From the NCBI GenBank assembly GCA_021927905.1, contig BLLK01000057.1, positions 732,114 to 796,113 on the forward strand: a DNA stretch of 64,000 nucleotides, given 5' to 3'. The stretch is from Chaetoceros tenuissimus (lineage: Eukaryota > Bacillariophyta > Thalassiosirophyceae > Chaetocerotales > Chaetocerotaceae). Position 1 is the first letter of the stretch. Every line of letters starts with the position of its first letter. The position numbers and the translations under genes were made by a program. Positions 63,093-64,000 of the stretch are shown in pieces. Below the pieces are notes generated by a model. The model saw only the letters and a list, made by a program, of their open reading frames with translations. It had not been told where the DNA came from and made no database searches.

Positions 63093-64000
63093 ATAGTACC
63101 ATTGTTGATGGTGCCTTTCAAGTAGCGAATTATTATCTTTACAGCTGATGAATGGGATTGTTTAGGACTATGAGTAAAGCGAACAACCTGCGATACAGCT
63201 ACAGTAATGTCAGGACGGGTGTTGTTACGTAAGTAAAGAAGCATACCTACGACGCTAGGATAACTCCAAGGTTCAGACATGGGAACTCCCTCTTGGTCGA
63301 TCCCCAAGTCTTTGTTCAGCGCAGGAGTTGAAGCTGTAGTGCAGTTGTTCATTCCAGTGGCAAGAAGAATCTTCTTGATAAGACCTGATTGATTAGCTAA
63401 AGTACTGCCTTCAGGTAGATCAGTGTATTTGATACCAAGATATTCAGCAAAGGATTCTTTTTTAGTCAAAGTGAGACTGTGACTTTCAATATCGGCAGCA
63501 AGTTTGTCGATGTCATTGGGATCGAGAGCTGCAACTCCCAAGTCATCAACGTAAATTATTACAAAGATATTCTTTCCATAGAATAGGCAGTCATCGACAT
63601 CAGATTTGATGAGACCAAGCTTTTCAAAGACTGATCTCGCTAGGTTGTAGAAAAGACGAGGAGCCCAAATGCTTCCGTAGATGGACTTCAGAAGCTTTAG
63701 GCATTGGTTTGGTTTCTCACCTAAGAAACCTCCCTAACCATATAGGTTGAAAAATCAAAGGTGCATGTGGTGTAGCCAATGTATTTGGAAATCTGAAGGA
63801 AAAGTTGAATGGTGATTGGCGAGACAACTGGAGAATAGGTATTCTCGTCATCCTTGGTTTCCATCAGATCACCTCTTAAACATATTCGTGCTTTGTATTT
63901 CTTAGGAGTTCCATCCGGATAACGTTTTAAACGAAACACCCATGTACATGGGATGATTTTGTGGCCTTGTTGTTGTACTTTGTTTTTGTCAACCTCAACC
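63093..64000 (-). pseudogene. Copia RT fragment, copy 2
   Basis: Carries the RT C-terminal region (NTRPDITVAVSQVVRFTHSPKQSH...; STPALNKDLGIDQEG), IYVDDLGVAALDPNDIDKL and, to the right of 63720, CTWVFRLKRYPDGTP..ICLRGD. Unlike copy 1 the frame after YVDD is intact across LTLTKKESFAEYLG. The motif A region is again broken, by the unrelated stretch at about 63700-63740. It continues beyond the window. Confidence 0.85.

Larger units (their letters stand above)
57353..64000 (-). mobile_element. Ty1/copia retrotransposon, copy 2, split by a LINE
   Basis: 3' LTR from 57353 (outer end TGAAACTGC), RNase H at 58021-58500, then interrupted by the 58559-63085 insertion. It resumes with RT at 63093 and runs off the right edge at 64000. 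Sequence is near-identical to copy 1, and it shares the in-frame TGA between RT and RNase H (complement of 58504-58506). The interval from about 63700 to 63740 differs from copy 1 by an unrelated replacement. Confidence 0.88.

Noticed and set aside
1-64000. tRNA, rRNA or CRISPR features
   Set aside because: No GTTCGANTC-type T-loop with a matching acceptor stem, no rRNA-like conserved tracts and no regularly spaced identical repeats with unique spacers were found; the 20-bp x4 array has no spacers.

Overview
The window is eukaryotic nuclear DNA, AT-rich, with genes on both strands, no operons, and short GT-AG introns (about 47-103 nt) that I could place by joining reading frames. The protein families point to a diatom. 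They include a BspA-like (LRR_5) leucine-rich repeat family with an ankyrin-like tail, ankyrin-like and F-box-like proteins of lineage-specific type, RCC1/PPC/serine-proline mosaics, and CoDi-type Ty1/copia elements. From memory of protein style, not from a search, a Chaetoceros (C. tenuissimus-like) genome is the best guess.

Layout. 1-8 kb: degenerate coding traces, a two-exon gene (1127-1902, minus), an intact LRR_5 gene (3804-4673) and a 3-kb broken RCC1/PPC/PS-repeat gene (4932-7867, minus). 8-15 kb: a fold-back repeat, tandem duplications, a four-exon basic nuclear-type protein (10008-12942, minus) and a two-RRM protein (13555-14715). 14.8-27 kb: a LINE-type relic, LRR_5 genes sharing one promoter block (16202-17110 minus; 21107-21906 frameshifted; 23063-23917), a MYND-finger protein (18872-20074), and truncated or pseudogene copies of a gene whose intact copy is at 35473-36397. 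27-45 kb: a second and third two-RRM gene, a Ulp1-type cysteine protease (28108-29467), an ankyrin-like protein, two small acidic proteins, a broken RING/NZF/SIM protein (38649-40095), a second CE-clan protease-like protein (41466-42041) and an F-box-like protein (43814-44926). 45-50 kb: an LRR_5 protein with a coiled-coil tail, hairpin-rich DNA and one unknown gene. 50-64 kb: a nest of retroelements. One Ty1/copia copy lies inside an older LINE-type relic, and a second copia copy is split by a 4.5-kb LINE-type RT-RNase H element flanked by 7-bp target-site duplications.

How it fits together. This is a fast-turnover, multigene-family region. At least seven LRR_5 members, three two-RRM genes and three copies of the 35.5-kb gene are present at all stages from intact to fragment. 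Several families were duplicated together with their 5' and 3' flanks. Two proteases of the Ulp1/CE type and a degenerate STUbL-like RING gene suggest, but do not prove, a local SUMO/ubiquitin theme. All gene models are from reading the sequence; none has transcript support here.
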